Positions 11,864 to 12,835 of a stretch of DNA of 12,835 nucleotides are shown here, piece after piece (position 1 is the stretch's first letter; each line of letters begins with the position of its first letter). The notes under the pieces are model-generated. The model was not told the DNA's origin and searched no databases. It worked only from the letters and a program-made list of their open reading frames with translations. Source of the DNA: Haloarculaceae archaeon (GTDB lineage: Archaea; Halobacteriota; Halobacteria; Halobacteriales; Haloarculaceae); NCBI GenBank assembly GCA_018609945.1, contig JAHENO010000241.1, forward strand, positions 1-12,835, given 5' to 3'. The position numbers and the translations under genes are program-made.

Positions 11864-12754
11864 ATGCGTGTTCGACAAGCTGTCGCCGCCGTGTTGATCG
11901 TGTCGGTCGCGGCTACGTTCCTTGCGGGCCCTGTACTAGGGAGTGTGGGTCCCGCGCCAGCGGAATTCCAGACGGACGAGCCCGACAGTACCGGTACGAA
12001 CGGGAGCGAGGGATCGTTCGGGGATCAGATCGCGTCGTTCGCCCAGGCGAGCGCAGTCGACGCCCAGGAGACGACCGATCGGGGGATGTGGCAGGCCGAG
12101 GCCAACCGGAGCCAGGACCCTGCCGTGGAAGTCGCCGCGCGGTCCCGGCAACTGGAACGCCAGCTGGAGCGCCTCGAAAACCGCTCGCAGAGACTACAGG
12201 AACAGCGCGAGAGCGGGGCGATTTCGCAAACGGCCTACGAGGCCCGCGCGAGTGCGATCCGGTCCAGACTCGCGAACCTGCGCGAGTCGATCGAGGTCAC
12301 CGCGGCCCTCGCGCGCGACCGCGGCGTGAATACCTCGTCGCTCGACCAGCTCCGTTCGGAGGCGGCCGACGTCACTCCTCCTGCGGTGTCCGAGCGGACC
12401 CGACAGATAACCGAGCCACGGCGTGGTCCGCCCGACGACGCCGGGCCTGACACCGACCGCTCCGGGGACGGACCACCCGAGGAAGCCGGGCCGTCCGATG
12501 AGGAAGACGACGGGACCGGCCCGCCAGAGGATGCCCGACAGTCGGGAAACGAGAGTGAAGGGGATGGTCCGTCGGGAAACGGGAGTGAGGCCGGACCGCC
12601 GGATGATGCTGGTGATGATGGTGGGGGCGATGGAGGCGGAGATGGTAGCGCCGGCGAGGGGAGTGGAGACGGTGGAGACGGTGATGCTGGTGACGGTGGA
12701 GACGGCGGTGGCGGCGGAGACGGCGGTGGCGGCCCGTCCGACGGGAACGGCTAG
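11864..12754 (+). CDS. Exported protein with coiled coil and Gly/Asp-rich tail
   Basis: A 296-aa protein with a Sec-type signal peptide (MRVRQAVAAVLIVSVAATFLAG, cleavage likely near 26-28). Residues 40-85 are polar and moderately conserved-looking (SFGDQIASFAQASAVDAQ, DRGMWQAEANRS), recalling haloarchaeal DUF7096-type secreted proteins, though I am unsure. Residues 88-170 form a long charged helical coiled coil (RQLERQLERLENRSQRLQEQ, SAIRSRLANLRESI). From 188 on the protein is low complexity: four GPP[DE][DE]A units (188, 203, 219, 244), then an almost pure Gly/Asp tail. No membrane anchor or sortase-type signal is seen at the C-terminus. Surface or cell-envelope function is a guess. The tail DNA uses GGT and GAT more than the rest, like a slippage-expanded repeat. 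Confidence 0.82.
   Translation: MRVRQAVAAVLIVSVAATFLAGPVLGSVGPAPAEFQTDEPDSTGTNGSEGSFGDQIASFAQASAVDAQETTDRGMWQAEANRSQDPAVEVAARSRQLERQLERLENRSQRLQEQRESGAISQTAYEARASAIRSRLANLRESIEVTAALARDRGVNTSSLDQLRSEAADVTPPAVSERTRQITEPRRGPPDDAGPDTDRSGDGPPEEAGPSDEEDDGTGPPEDARQSGNESEGDGPSGNGSEAGPPDDAGDDGGGDGGGDGSAGEGSGDGGDGDAGDGGDGGGGGDGGGGPSDGNG
12596..12752 (+). repeat. GGN/GAN low-complexity tract encoding the Gly/Asp tail
   Basis: A stretch of mostly GGN and GAN codons with short units such as GGTGATGA, GGAGACGG and GGCGGTGG recurring imperfectly. It is in frame and contains no stop. Such tracts lengthen and shorten by slippage, so tail length may differ between strains. Confidence 0.7.
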
Positions 12755-12794
12755 CTCCAGTAGCCCCGATCAGCGACGAACCGGTCGTGCATAC

Positions 12795-12803
12795 CCTTTT
12801 ATG
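12795..12803 (+). promoter_or_regulatory. TATA-like box of a gene starting at the right edge
   Basis: CCTTTTATG is centred about 27 nt before an ATG at 12827, the same spacing as the leaderless genes in this window. Confidence 0.45.
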
Positions 12804-12826
12804 CTGTCGCGAATTACATCACGTGA

Positions 12827-12835
12827 ATGGACTCC
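12827..12835 (+). CDS. Possible start of a further gene (first three codons)
   Basis: ATG GAC TCC at the very end would encode Met-Asp-Ser. The only support is the TATA-like box upstream. The product cannot be judged; a GTG at 12823 in another frame is an alternative. Confidence 0.3.

Noticed and set aside
12596..12752. CRISPR-like or minisatellite array
   Set aside because: The units are short, irregular and in frame with a coding tail; there are no regular spacers.

Overview
The window is a 12.8 kb piece of an archaeal chromosome, almost certainly from a haloarchaeon (class Halobacteria). The DNA is very GC-rich and the predicted proteins are rich in Asp and Glu. TATA-like boxes sit about 26-31 nt before many start codons, the pattern of leaderless haloarchaeal transcripts. 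Gene content is archaeal: L44e, S27e, aIF2-alpha, Nop10, an archaeal CCA-adding enzyme and a tRNA with a bulge-helix-bulge intron. I do not assign a genus. Family names of the DUF type are from memory, not from a search.

Left part (1-3949): a truncated small Hsp20-like/DUF7127-type gene leaves the window on the minus strand. A 276-nt intergenic region with a striking inverted repeat separates it from a plus-strand series. That series is an alpha/beta hydrolase, a HalX-type receiver protein that has lost most of its phosphorylation residues, a 76-aa two-helix membrane protein, a Tat-exported DUF3179 lipoprotein, and a multi-pass membrane protein with an ACCGP motif that overlaps the lipoprotein gene by 8 nt.

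Middle (4006-7212): a HAD phosphatase on the minus strand is divergent from a 51-aa zinc-ribbon protein. Then comes the conserved archaeal translation operon rpl44e - rps27e - aIF2-alpha - nop10 - PAC2-type proteasome assembly chaperone. Its genes are spaced +2, -4, +21 and +5 nt, and a likely extra promoter lies inside the end of nop10.

Right part (7302-12835): a VapBC-type toxin-antitoxin pair converges with the CCA-adding enzyme gene. Head-to-head with cca is an intron-containing tRNA-Asn(GUU). Next on the minus strand are a Vms1/ANKZF1-like peptidyl-tRNA-cleaving release factor and a DUF5802-type protein. CCA enzyme, tRNA and Vms1-like factor together suggest a tRNA 3'-end rescue and repair neighbourhood: eukaryotic Vms1/ANKZF1 releases stalled chains by cutting off the CCA end, which a CCA enzyme then restores. 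The window ends with a DUF1405-type membrane protein, an exported protein with a coiled coil and a Gly/Asp low-complexity tail, and the promoter and first codons of one more gene.

I found no insertion sequence, CRISPR array or rRNA. The best candidates for something under-described are the cca/tRNA/Vms1-like neighbourhood, the coupled DUF3179-ACCGP membrane pair, the degenerate HalX receiver and the palindromic element at 376-453.
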